Source: an uncultured Campylobacter sp. (lineage in GTDB: Bacteria > Campylobacterota > Campylobacteria > Campylobacterales > Campylobacteraceae). Taken from it: a stretch of DNA of 64,000 nt. Below are positions 52,619 to 60,746 of the stretch, piece after piece (the stretch's first letter is position 1; the number at the start of each line of letters is the position of its first letter). The stretch is from contig NZ_CALHVM010000058.1 of assembly GCF_938039205.1 (NCBI RefSeq), positions 62,001-126,000 of the forward strand, in the 5' to 3' direction. The notes under the pieces were generated by a model that saw only the letters and a program-made list of their open reading frames with translations, was not told the DNA's origin and searched no databases. The translations under genes were made by a program, and so were the position numbers.

Positions 52619-53668
52619 ATGAAAATAGAAATGGGCGAATCTTTATTTTACTCCTGGCTTCGCCATGTTAAAGAGTGTCAAATAGTGCAAACTAACTGGA
52701 AAATTTCTCCAAAATGGGAACTAAAATTTTCAGACGAACTAGAAAAAATTATGTCGAAAACAGATGGTTTTTTTTCTAATAAATACGGATATAAAATTTA
52801 CAAGCAAAATACTTCTTTAAAGCAGCTTTTGCAGCAGGCTGAATGCGATGCTTTGGGTGTTTGTTCAAATGATCGTATGAATGAAATTTATGCAGTTGAT
52901 GTTGCTTTTCATGAGTCCGGACTAAACTACGGCGGTCTTGATGAGACGGTAGTTAGAGTAGTAAAAAAATGTCTTAGAACCGCCATGTGTATTTATGGAT
53001 ATTTTGGTGTTAAAAAAGCAGAAATTATCTTTGCATCCCCTAAAATAAATAGACAAATTTTAGATGCCTTGCGCCCTTGTTTTGTTGATATAAACAACAT
53101 AATACAAGAGATGGGATTTGAATTTGACTTTAGAATAATAGCAAATAGCGATTTTTCAAATTTGGTTTTAGAACCTATTTTGGAGATAAGTGGTAATGTG
53201 GCTGATACGGCGGAGCTTTTTATGCGTTCTTACCAGATGCTATCCTTGTTTGATAAAAAGAGCCTAAAAGATACAAAAAACGTAGAAAAACAAAAGCCGG
53301 AAACGACTATACGCAACTATCAACTTTCTAAAGACTACGTTAATATCAAAAATAATCAAGACGATTACGCCGAGCTAAAAGTAGGACAAATAGCACGAAT
53401 AATTATGAGGGAAATTTTGGAAAGCGGTAAAGTAGATGCCGACGAGATAAACAGGCTTCAAAGCGAAAGATATAGTAAGGATAGTCTTGGATTAAATTAC
53501 CCTGCGCTTGTAATCGCTGACAGCGAATATGACGCAGTGCGTTATTATTCTGACCCTATACTGATAAATGGTGTAAAATACAAGCTTTGCTCGCAATGGT
53601 TTGAAACGCCCGCAAATGACGACAGGCCATACCTGATCGACTGGATCAAAAAATATAAAGACAAATAA
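52619..53668 (+). CDS. Unrecognised AT-rich protein, possible nuclease-like fold
   Basis: The 349-residue protein is not recognised. The N-terminal half contains IYAVDVAFHESG followed about 25 residues later by VVKKCLRTAMCIYGYFGVKKAEIIFASP, a pattern that resembles, loosely, a PD-(D/E)xK-type nuclease core. The C-terminal part (from about residue 250) has a helical segment RIIMREILESGKV, then RYYSDPILINGVKYKLCSQWF, ending in a tryptophan-containing helix. No membrane segments or signal peptide. The DNA is markedly A+T-richer than both neighbours and the gene separates the EamA gene from kdsA, which are adjacent in C. jejuni. It is probably acquired; the function is unknown. Confidence 0.65.
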   Translation: MKIEMGESLFYSWLRHVKECQIVQTNWKISPKWELKFSDELEKIMSKTDGFFSNKYGYKIYKQNTSLKQLLQQAECDALGVCSNDRMNEIYAVDVAFHESGLNYGGLDETVVRVVKKCLRTAMCIYGYFGVKKAEIIFASPKINRQILDALRPCFVDINNIIQEMGFEFDFRIIANSDFSNLVLEPILEISGNVADTAELFMRSYQMLSLFDKKSLKDTKNVEKQKPETTIRNYQLSKDYVNIKNNQDDYAELKVGQIARIIMREILESGKVDADEINRLQSERYSKDSLGLNYPALVIADSEYDAVRYYSDPILINGVKYKLCSQWFETPANDDRPYLIDWIKKYKDK

Positions 53669-53678
53669 AGGAGAAAAA

Positions 53679-54485
53679 ATGATACTAATAGCAGGGCCTT
53701 GCGTCATCGAGAGCGAGCAGCTCGTTTTTGACGTGGCAAAAAGGCTAGTTAAATTTAACGAAGATAAGCGGATAGATTTTTATTTCAAATCAAGCTTTGA
53801 CAAGGCAAATCGCACGAGTATAAGCTCGTTTCGCGGACCCGGACTTGAAAAAGGGTGCGAAATTTTAGCCAAGATCAAAAAGGAATTCGGTTTTAAAATT
53901 TTAACCGATATCCACGAGAGCTACCAGGCTGCTCCCGTAGGCGAAGTGGCCGACGTGCTGCAAATACCTGCATTTTTATGCCGCCAGACCGATCTACTCG
54001 TCGCTGCGGCTAAGACAAAAGCGGTGGTAAATATCAAAAAAGGGCAGTTTTTAGCCGCCTCCGCTATGAAGCACTCGGTGAAAAAAGTGCTAGAAACAAG
54101 GGGCGTTAGCGGCGATGGATACGAGGTTGCTAAGCAAAACGGCGTCTGGCTAACGGAGCGAGGCAGCACCTTTGGCTACGGAAATTTAGTCGTAGATATG
54201 CGAAATTTGGTGCTGATGAGAGAATTTGCGCCCGTGATTTTCGACGCTACTCATAGCGTGCAGATGCCGTCGGCTTTGGGTGAGAAAAGCGGCGGAGACG
54301 CGAAATTTGTGCCTTATCTAGCGCGAGCTGCGGCAGCTGCCGGCGTGGACGGATTTTTCTATGAGACGCACATAAATCCTTGCGAGGCGCTTTGCGACGG
54401 GCCGAATATGCTAAATTTGGATGAGCTAGACGCAAATATCGCTCAAATTTTTAAGATAAAAGACGCCCTAGGTGATGCAAACTAA
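53679..54485 (+). CDS. kdsA: 3-deoxy-D-manno-octulosonate 8-phosphate synthase
   Basis: The 268-residue barrel enzyme has ILIAGPCVIES at the start, FKSSFDKANRTS for phosphoenolpyruvate binding, ILTDIHE, QIPAFLCRQTDLL, and TERGSTFGYGNLVVDMR, and FDATHSVQMPS. It makes Kdo-8-phosphate, the precursor of the Kdo that WaaC and lipid A assembly in this window need. AAAGGAG precedes the ATG. It overlaps the first SMR gene by 11 bases, although SMR pairs are not normally next to kdsA. Confidence 0.96.
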   Translation: MILIAGPCVIESEQLVFDVAKRLVKFNEDKRIDFYFKSSFDKANRTSISSFRGPGLEKGCEILAKIKKEFGFKILTDIHESYQAAPVGEVADVLQIPAFLCRQTDLLVAAAKTKAVVNIKKGQFLAASAMKHSVKKVLETRGVSGDGYEVAKQNGVWLTERGSTFGYGNLVVDMRNLVLMREFAPVIFDATHSVQMPSALGEKSGGDAKFVPYLARAAAAAGVDGFFYETHINPCEALCDGPNMLNLDELDANIAQIFKIKDALGDAN

Positions 54486-54804
54486 GGGCTTTTTGTGGAT
54501 ATTGCTTGGTGCACTGGCTGAATGTGGCTGGGCATATGGGCTAAAGCATGCCGTGAACGTACCAGAGATCGCGCTAACTGCGATGCTCGTTTGCGTTAGC
54601 TTTACATCTTTTATAATGGCGATGAAATACTTGCCCATTAGCATCACATATACCGTGTTTGTGGGGCTTGGGGCGTTTTTCGTCGTGATCGCCGAGATCG
54701 TGAGCGAATTTCGCGCGAGCGGCCAGACGCCAGATCTCTTGCGGCTATTTTTCATAGCGACGCTGATCGCGGGCGTGCTGGGGTTAAAAAGGCTAAAATC
54801 TTGA
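54475..54804 (+). CDS. SMR-family efflux subunit A (paired, SugE/Gdx-like)
   Basis: The 109-residue protein has four membrane helices and the SMR signature in helix 1, GALAECGWAYGLKHA, with the essential glutamate; the E-x2-W spacing is that of the SugE/Gdx group. It is followed by a second SMR gene in a TTGA overlap, so the two probably form a heterodimer of antiparallel subunits. ATG 54475, or GTG 54472. Substrates of such pairs include cationic drugs or guanidinium; here it is not known. Confidence 0.87.
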   Translation: MQTKGFLWILLGALAECGWAYGLKHAVNVPEIALTAMLVCVSFTSFIMAMKYLPISITYTVFVGLGAFFVVIAEIVSEFRASGQTPDLLRLFFIATLIAGVLGLKRLKS

Positions 54805-55124
54805 CGCACGTTTTGGCTCTTTTGGCGGCCGGGTGTTGCGAGGTCTCGGGCGTGTTTTTTCTAACCAAATTTCAAAAAAGCTTTGGCGTGAAAAAGGCGG
54901 CGAATTTTTTGATTTTGGTCGCAAATTTCGCCATTTCTCTCTGGCTTTTGAGCTATGCGATGCAGGCTATGCCGATGTCGGTGGCGTACGCGATCTGGAC
55001 GGGCATCGGAGCGGTCGGAGCCGTGGGTATCGGGATAGTGTTTGATAAAGAAAAAATGAGCGTGCAAAAGGCGTTTTATCTATCGCTAATAACGCTAAGC
55101 GCGGTAATGTTAAAAATAATCTAA
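54801..55124 (+). CDS. SMR-family efflux subunit B (paired)
   Basis: TTG start overlapping the TGA of subunit A. The 107-residue four-helix protein has the helix-1 glutamate in AAGCCEVSGVFFLTKFQ and the helix-3/4 GIGAVGAVGIGIVFDKE motif of SMR transporters. Unequal loop charge of the two subunits would fix opposite membrane orientation. Together with subunit A it is a proton-coupled exporter. The pair is inserted between kdsA and ribH, which are adjacent in C. jejuni. Confidence 0.87.
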   Translation: MTHVLALLAAGCCEVSGVFFLTKFQKSFGVKKAANFLILVANFAISLWLLSYAMQAMPMSVAYAIWTGIGAVGAVGIGIVFDKEKMSVQKAFYLSLITLSAVMLKII

Positions 55125-55135
55125 AAGGAGAAACC

Positions 55136-55606
55136 ATGAAAATAATCGAAGGAAATTTGGCTTTAAGAGGCGGCGAGAAGATTGCCATAGTGGGCGCTAG
55201 GTTTAACCACATTATCACCGATAGGCTGGTCGAGGGCGCGAGGGACGCATTTTTGCGCCACGGCGGAGACGAGAAAAATTTGAGCTTGATTTTAGTGCCG
55301 GGCGCGTTTGAGATACCTATGGCGCTTGAAAAGGCTCTAGCTAGCGGTAAATTTGACGCTATTTGCTGCGTGGGAGCGGTGATACGCGGCTCTACACCAC
55401 ACTTTGACTACGTGAGCGCCGAGACGACCAAAGGCATCGCAAACGTGACGCTAAAATACGGCAAGCCGGTGACATTTGGCGTACTAACGGTAGATAGCAT
55501 CGAGCAAGCCATCGAGCGAGCAGGCTCAAAGGCTGGAAATAAGGGCTTTGAGGCGATGACGGGCGTGATCGAGATGCTAAGCTTATATAAAAATTTGGAG
55601 GCGTAA
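55136..55606 (+). CDS. ribH: 6,7-dimethyl-8-ribityllumazine synthase
   Basis: The 156-residue protein has KIAIVGARFNHIITDRLVEGA, the GAFEIPMAL substrate loop, and the catalytic histidine region GAVIRGSTPHFDYV, followed by PVTFGVLTVDSIEQA. It forms the icosahedral or pentameric lumazine synthase of riboflavin synthesis. AAAAGGAG precedes the ATG. One base separates it from nusB, as in C. jejuni. Confidence 0.96.
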   Translation: MKIIEGNLALRGGEKIAIVGARFNHIITDRLVEGARDAFLRHGGDEKNLSLILVPGAFEIPMALEKALASGKFDAICCVGAVIRGSTPHFDYVSAETTKGIANVTLKYGKPVTFGVLTVDSIEQAIERAGSKAGNKGFEAMTGVIEMLSLYKNLEA

Positions 55607-55607
55607 A

Positions 55608-56003
55608 ATGGCGACTCGTCATCAGGTCAGGCAGGCCGTCGTTTCGCTACTCTACGCGCGCGAAATGGGTAGCTGCAGCGAGGAGTTCGTCGAGGAGTTT
55701 TTAGAAGAAAAAAAGATCCGAAACGACCAGCGAAGCCTTGCGCTCTCGCTTTTTCACGGTATTTTGGAGCACGAAGATGAGCTTGACGCACTACTAAACG
55801 CGCGCCTAAAAGAGTGGAAGATAAACGAGATCGGCAGCATCGAGCGCGCCGTGCTTAGGCTGGGGGCGTACGAGATGAAATTTACCCCGACCGATAAAGC
55901 CGTCATCATAAACGAGGGCATCGAGCTCGGCAAAGAGCTGGGCGGCGACTCGGCGCCGAAATTTATAAATGGCGTGCTAGACGCGCTAAAGGCTGATCTG
56001 TGA
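55608..56003 (+). CDS. nusB: Transcription antitermination factor NusB
   Basis: The 131-residue all-helical protein starts ATRHQVRQAVVSLLYARE and has EWKINEIGSIERAVLRLGAYEM and AVIINEGIELGKELGGDSAPKFINGVLDAL, the conserved NusB C-terminal helices. It binds boxA with S10 for rRNA antitermination. Overlaps pyrF by four bases (GTGA). Confidence 0.95.
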   Translation: MATRHQVRQAVVSLLYAREMGSCSEEFVEEFLEEKKIRNDQRSLALSLFHGILEHEDELDALLNARLKEWKINEIGSIERAVLRLGAYEMKFTPTDKAVIINEGIELGKELGGDSAPKFINGVLDALKADL

Positions 56004-56686
56004 AGCTCTGCGTCGCGCTTGATATGAGCTCAAAACAGCAGTGCTTGCAGCTAGCGGAGGGACTTGCGGACTTTTCGGATAAAATTTGGCTTAAAGTGGG
56101 CTTGCGAGCCTATTTGCGCGATGGAGCGGGCTTTATCGAGGAGCTAAAAAAGCTCGGGGATTTTAAAATTTTCCTCGATCTAAAGCTCTACGACATCCCA
56201 AACACGATGGCCGATGCTGCCGAGGAGATCGCTAAGCTCGGCGTCGATATGATAAATGTGCACGCAAGTAGCGGCAAGCGCGCGATGGCTACGGTGATGG
56301 AGCGGCTGAATAAGCTAGCTTCGCGTCCGTTGGTGCTAGCGGTTTCTGCGCTAACTAGCTTTGATGAGACCGAATTTAGCGCGGTTTACGATCAAAATTT
56401 AAGCGATGCCGTGCGAAAATTTAGCGTGATGAGCTACGAAGCGGGGCTTGACGGCATGGTCTGCTCGGCATTCGAGAGCCGCCTGATAAAGGACGCTACG
56501 AGCGCAAATTTCATCACTCTCTGCCCTGGCGTAAGGCCGTTTGGCGAGAGTGCGGTAGATCAAAAGCGAGTGGCGGATCTGGACGTCGCGCGCAAGGCGG
56601 GGGCTGATTTTATCGTTGTAGGTCGGCCGATATATCAGGCACAAAACCCGCGCGAAATTTGCGAGCGGATTTTAGGGCAAATTTAA
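56000..56686 (+). CDS. pyrF: Orotidine 5'-phosphate decarboxylase
   Basis: GTG start at 56000. The 228-residue barrel starts KLCVALDM (substrate aspartate), with catalytic D-x-K-x2-D region FLDLKLYDIPNTM, and CPGVRPFGESA and GADFIVVGRPI at the phosphate site. It catalyses the last step of UMP synthesis. Last gene of the kdsA-ribH-nusB-pyrF run. Confidence 0.96.
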   Translation: MKLCVALDMSSKQQCLQLAEGLADFSDKIWLKVGLRAYLRDGAGFIEELKKLGDFKIFLDLKLYDIPNTMADAAEEIAKLGVDMINVHASSGKRAMATVMERLNKLASRPLVLAVSALTSFDETEFSAVYDQNLSDAVRKFSVMSYEAGLDGMVCSAFESRLIKDATSANFITLCPGVRPFGESAVDQKRVADLDVARKAGADFIVVGRPIYQAQNPREICERILGQI

Positions 56687-56818
56687 CGCTTGGTTTGCCT
56701 AAAATTTGACGCGAAATTATTTTAAACAGTGTTCCTGCGCGCGAGAATTTTAATTAACTCATCGCGCAAGGACAGCTCGGGCGGCGACTGAGCGCAGTAG
56801 CGAGATAAAATTTAGCAA

Positions 56819-56860
56819 GCTTCGCAGCGTGCAAATGAAATTTAAAATTTCATTCGAAGC
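56819..56860. repeat. Nested palindrome between pyrF and the Cdd1-like gene
   Basis: AATGAAATTT (56834-56843) and AAATTTCATT (56845-56854) form a perfect 10-bp palindrome around one base, and GCTTCG (56819-56824) pairs with CGAAGC (56855-56860) outside it. It may be a terminator-like or protein-binding element; there is no T-tract. Confidence 0.45.
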
Positions 56861-56899
56861 GGCGAATTTGGCGGAGCTCAAAAGAAATTTGAGGTAAAT

Positions 56900-57142
56900 T
56901 TGAGCGATTTTAAGAAAATCCCCTATGTCGGCGAGGCGACCGAGGCGGATCTACTGGCGCTGGGCTACGAGGATATCGCTTCGTTAAAGGGCGCGGATCC
57001 AGACGAGATGTTTGAACGCACAAAGGCGCTCGGGCGTGGCAGCGACAGGTGCATCCTCTACGTTTATCGCATGGTTTGTTATTACGCCAGCACGCCCCGT
57101 CCCGACAAAGCCAAGCTGAAATGGTGGCTTTGGAAGGATTAA
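56900..57142 (+). CDS. Small helix-hairpin-helix protein, Cdd1-like
   Basis: TTG start with GAGGTAA upstream. The 80-residue protein reads KIPYVGEATEADLLALGYEDIASLKGADPDEMF, a helix-hairpin-helix with the P-x-V/I-G turn, then CILYVYRMVCYYAS and a WWLWKD tail, typical of the Cdd1 family (PF11731, once called pathogenicity locus proteins). A DNA-binding role is inferred from the fold. Stand-alone gene. Confidence 0.8.
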   Translation: MSDFKKIPYVGEATEADLLALGYEDIASLKGADPDEMFERTKALGRGSDRCILYVYRMVCYYASTPRPDKAKLKWWLWKD

Positions 57143-57262
57143 ATTTTCAAATTTAACCCGCGTTGAGCCGCTTAAATTTGATTAAATTTTACGCTACTTT
57201 TTCTGCGCAAGAGCAAGAGGCGCGAAAATGCAAATTTAAGCAAGATATCAGCGGTATTTAAT

Positions 57263-57268
57263 TATAAT
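57263..57268 (+). promoter_or_regulatory. -10 box for tRNA-Ser
   Basis: AATTATAATGCGG contains TATAAT 17 bases before the mature tRNA 5' end. Confidence 0.65.
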
Positions 57269-57284
57269 GCGGTTTCTTTTTTGT

Positions 57285-57375
57285 GGACAGATGGGTGAGT
57301 GGCCGAAACCACACCCCTGCTAAGGGTGCAGCTTCTAACCGGGGCTCGAGGGTTCAAATCCCTCTCTGTCCGCCA
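57285..57375 (+). tRNA. tRNA-Ser (anticodon GCU)
   Basis: The acceptor stem GGACAGA (57285-57291) pairs with TCTGTCC (57365-57371), followed by the discriminator G and an encoded CCA. The anticodon stem CACCC/GGGTG encloses CTGCTAA with anticodon GCT at 57319-57321, reading AGC/AGU. The long variable arm (GCTTC...GGGGC region) and GGTTCAAATCC T-loop fit a class II tRNA-Ser. Confidence 0.95.
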
Positions 57376-58063
57376 CTACTTCAAGAAATATATAGAAAAC
57401 CCCCGCAAATTACGGCAACAAAAGGAAACTACCAGCAGTGTTTTTTGCTGATATTTTCTTCGACTATCCAATAAAAACAGTCAAAATTTACACATCCAAT
57501 CAGCCAAAATGATATACAATGCCCAAATTATTAGCATGGATCAGTAATCCAAGTTAAAGATAAACCGTATTTTGTAAGCGATAGCGACAATCTACCATTA
57601 AAATAATGTCTAATGGCGGTAAATTTTATCTACGAGTTTCGCAGTAAAGTAGTGAATAAGTCTAAAGGAATTATTATAGCAAGTAGGTGAAATAAGCTTA
57701 GCCAAAGCTACGGATAGGCGCGACGAGCTAAAGCAATACTTTGATTTGTAAACGGCAGATTGTGTAATATGTATAAAGTATCGCAAGCTGTTTAAGTCGG
57801 TAAAATCAAGCTAAATTTAAACTTGCAGATAGTTTTTATTCTATGTCATTTTTGGCGGTTTTGCTCGTAAATTTGGATTTTAAAAACAAATTTACGCCAG
57901 AAGCCAAATCATAAACTAGCTTGATTTTATCCCAAATACTGGCTTTGCTAGTGTTATTGCAAGCCAAATTGCTAAAATCGGAATATATTTCAAATAAATA
58001 GTTTGATTTCAAAAAGCGAAAACCGTTATTTTGCTACTTTTGTTTTTATCGATATGAAAATTT
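57376..58063. other. Gene-free stretch downstream of tRNA-Ser
   Basis: About 690 bases with no ORF that has a credible start, ribosome site and family match. Composition is more A+T-rich than the coding parts. No copy of the tRNA 3' end that could be an att repeat was seen. A small RNA or the remains of an inserted element are possible but not supported by a specific signal. Confidence 0.5.
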
Positions 58064-58140
58064 AACGAGCGGCTTAGTCTCTCGCATCTATAAACTTGTG
58101 TTTGCGCGATAAAATTTACCGCAAAAGTAAGCCGCCCGTT
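58064..58140. terminator. Long-loop inverted repeat with T-tract before pncB
   Basis: AACGAGCGGCTTA (58064-58076) and TAAGCCGCCCGTT (58128-58140) pair at 12 of 13 positions around a 51-base loop and are followed on the plus strand by TTTTTATTTATTTTTTT. It could end a plus-strand transcript or, read on the minus strand, the pncB message that stops at 58148. Confidence 0.4.
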
Positions 58141-58147
58141 TTTTTAT

Positions 58148-59590
58148 TTATTTTTTTGTGCTACGTAAAAGCTCCATCTTTATCTCGTAGTAGTCCACGC
58201 TCATATCGACGTAGTGCTTGTGCGGGTTTTCAAAGCGCTGCTCCTCCTGCCAAATTTCATTTTCCAGCTGCTCTTTTACGTACTCTCTGATTTGGGCTAA
58301 ATTTATCGGCTCGGCCGCGCGCTTGCCGTCTTTTACGACTAGATTTTGCAGCTGCTGCGCCGTGCAGCCCTCAAAATACAGCTCCTTCCACGGCTTTTGG
58401 GGATCTATGTATCGGTAGGGCTTGGAGAGATCGGGCGTTTCGTTCGCGTTTGCGATGAGATCGGCTATGGCTTGGCCGTTTTGGTAGATGCGCCAGACCT
58501 TTTTTATGCCTGGATTTGTCATCTTTTCTACGGCTTCTGAGAGCTTGATGCGAGGGCTAAATTTGCCGCCATTCTCGACTGCGACAAGCTTATAAACCCC
58601 GCTAAAGATCGGATCGCTCTTAGAGGTTATCAGCCGCTCGCCCACGCCAAAGCCGTCTATCTGCCCGCCTTGGGCCAGGATCGAGGCGATAGTGTACTCA
58701 TCTAGGCTGTTTGAGACCGTGATCTTGCAGTCTTTTAGCCCCGCAGCATCCAGCATCGCGCGCGTTTTTTTGGATAGATACGCCAGGTCGCCGGAGTCTA
58801 GCCTGACTGCTTTTAGGCGTTTACCCAGCGGCTCTAGCACCTCTTTTGCCGTTTTTATCGCATTTGGCACGCCGCTATGTAGCACGTCGTATGTATCTAC
58901 GAGCAACGAAGCGGAGTCCGGATAGAGCAGGGCATAGCGCTTAAAGGCTTCAAATTCGTCGCCAAAATACATCACCCAGCTATGCGCCATCGTGCCGGTC
59001 GTCGGTATGCCAAAAGCCTTAGCCGCTAGCACCGTTGCCGTACCGTCTGCGCCGCCGATGTAGGCAGCTCTGGCGCCGTAGATCGCAGCGTCTAGGTTGT
59101 GTGCGCGCCTGGCGCCGAAGTCAAACACTCTCCTGCCGTCTGCGGCCTTTACGATGCGCCTAGCCTTGGTCGCGATGAGGCTTTGGTGGTTTATCTGCGA
59201 TAGGATCGCGGTTTCTATGAGTTGCGCGTCGATAGGCGAGGCTACGACGGTCATAAAAGGCTCTTGCGGATAAATGATCGTCCCCTCGGCAAATGCGTAT
59301 ATATCGCCTTTAAAGCGAAATTTGCGCAGATAATCCAAAAAATCCTCGCTAAATAAATTTAATGAGCGCAGATACGCCACGTCGCTATCGTCAAAGTGTA
59401 AATTTTCCACATACTCAATGATTTGCTCAAGTCCCGCAAATATCGCAAAACCGCCGCCACTAGGCACTTTACGGTAAAAAACGTCAAACGCCACGCGCGG
59501 CTGATCTCCGCTTTTAAAATACCCCTCCGCCATCGTAAGCTCGTAAAGATCCATCACCATGCTGACATTTCTCGAGTCAAACTGCGTCAT
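58148..59590 (-). CDS. pncB: Nicotinate phosphoribosyltransferase
   Basis: The 480-residue protein starts with MVMDLYELTMAEGYF and has FYRKVPSGGGFAIFAGL, the DFGARRAHN motif, AAYIGGADGTATVLAAKAFG, the histidine in GTMAHSWVM and VRLDSGDL, all typical of bacterial NAPRTases. It converts nicotinate and PRPP to nicotinate mononucleotide, salvaging nicotinate for NAD. Monocistronic; AAAGGGCA lies upstream on the minus strand. Divergent from pepE across a 253-base AT-rich gap. Confidence 0.93.
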   Translation of the reverse strand: MTQFDSRNVSMVMDLYELTMAEGYFKSGDQPRVAFDVFYRKVPSGGGFAIFAGLEQIIEYVENLHFDDSDVAYLRSLNLFSEDFLDYLRKFRFKGDIYAFAEGTIIYPQEPFMTVVASPIDAQLIETAILSQINHQSLIATKARRIVKAADGRRVFDFGARRAHNLDAAIYGARAAYIGGADGTATVLAAKAFGIPTTGTMAHSWVMYFGDEFEAFKRYALLYPDSASLLVDTYDVLHSGVPNAIKTAKEVLEPLGKRLKAVRLDSGDLAYLSKKTRAMLDAAGLKDCKITVSNSLDEYTIASILAQGGQIDGFGVGERLITSKSDPIFSGVYKLVAVENGGKFSPRIKLSEAVEKMTNPGIKKVWRIYQNGQAIADLIANANETPDLSKPYRYIDPQKPWKELYFEGCTAQQLQNLVVKDGKRAAEPINLAQIREYVKEQLENEIWQEEQRFENPHKHYVDMSVDYYEIKMELLRSTKK

Positions 59591-59843
59591 TTTTGCCCTT
59601 TCTTGTTAAAATTTGATAATGATATAACCCCGCGGCTTGCGAGACGCTGAAATTTAGCGGAATGATTTTAAACAAATATATTATTTAATCTCATAATATT
59701 ATCACTTTTTATCGGTTTTTAAGCTCGTTTAGCATATAGTTTTAAAGTTTTTATTTAAAGAAAATTTTTTATATTATATTTATATTTTAAATTACGTTTT
59801 TTGATTTTGAGGGAAATAAAATTTGAAAATTTAGGAGGATTTT
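59591..59843. promoter_or_regulatory. AT-rich divergent region pncB / pepE
   Basis: No ORF. Long A/T runs with several TATA-like words (around 59695-59700 and 59770-59785) probably hold the pncB and pepE promoters; an exact box cannot be chosen. AGGAGG at 59833-59838 is the pepE ribosome site. Confidence 0.4.
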
Positions 59844-60554
59844 ATGAAGCAGGCTTTGCTCTTAAGCAGTTCGAGTTACAAGGATACGGGCTATCTTAAG
59901 CATTGTAAAAACTGGATATACGACTTTTTAAAAGAGTGCGGAGTTTGGGACGAGCAGGTACTTTTTATTCCGTACGCCGGAGTTCGCCGCACGAACGACG
60001 AGTATGAGCAAAAGGTCATCGACTGTCTGGAATACAAAAATATCGCGTCTATACATAAATTTAGCGATCCAAAACGCGCCGTAGCCGAGGCTAAAGCTAT
60101 CTGCATCGGCGGCGGAAATACCTTTGCGCTGCTTTACTATCTTTATAAATTTGATTTAGTGGATGCGATTAAGCAAAGAGCGGAGGCGGGAGTGCCGTAT
60201 TTTGGCTGGAGCGCGGGCGCAAACGTCGCGGGAAGCACGATGATGACGACGAACGACATGCCTATCATCATGCCAAAGAGCTTTGACGCGTTAAATATCT
60301 TCCCGCATCAGATAAATCCGCATTTTATCAGCGGCAAGATCGCCGGACACAACGGCGAAAGCAGGGAGGAGAGGCTGGAAGAGTTTTTGATAGTAAATCA
60401 AAAAAGCCTGATCTATGCGCTGCCTGAAGGTACGGCTCTAAGGATAAAAGGCGAAAACGCAACCGTGATGGGTATGGAAAATAGTCCGGTTTTAAAAATG
60501 GCGTATCAAAAAGAAACCGAGCTTATAAAGGTCGGAGACAGCTTTAAATTTTAG
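59844..60554 (+). CDS. pepE: Alpha-aspartyl dipeptidase (peptidase E, S51)
   Basis: The 236-residue protein has the glutaminase-like fold with CIGGGNTFALLYYLY and the nucleophile serine in FGWSAGANVAGSTMMTTND, and NPHFISGKIAGHNGE with the catalytic histidine region, as in Salmonella PepE. It cleaves dipeptides with N-terminal aspartate in the cytoplasm. Released aspartate could be deaminated to fumarate, a respiratory acceptor. It lies 192 bases before a DcuC-type transporter, a sensible metabolic pair. Confidence 0.9.
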   Translation: MKQALLLSSSSYKDTGYLKHCKNWIYDFLKECGVWDEQVLFIPYAGVRRTNDEYEQKVIDCLEYKNIASIHKFSDPKRAVAEAKAICIGGGNTFALLYYLYKFDLVDAIKQRAEAGVPYFGWSAGANVAGSTMMTTNDMPIIMPKSFDALNIFPHQINPHFISGKIAGHNGESREERLEEFLIVNQKSLIYALPEGTALRIKGENATVMGMENSPVLKMAYQKETELIKVGDSFKF

Positions 60555-60746
60555 TCGTTTTCGGTCCGCGGCTCAAATTTCAAATTTGAAACGGTTTTAG
60601 AAAAGCTTTCAAATTTGGATTTGGCATCGATCGGCGACAAAAATAAAAAGATTAAATTTGACTCGAAACTAGCGCGCAAAATCCAAGCGGCGTAAATTTG
60701 AGTCAAATTTGAAATAGGCATAAAACACAAAACGAAAGGGGACAAA

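Noticed and set aside
57283..57474. ORF over the tRNA-Ser gene
   Set aside because: It is an accidental reading of the tRNA sequence.
57376..58147. Attachment-site repeat of the tRNA-Ser 3' end
   Set aside because: No second copy of the tRNA 3' segment was seen downstream, and no integrase gene is in the window.
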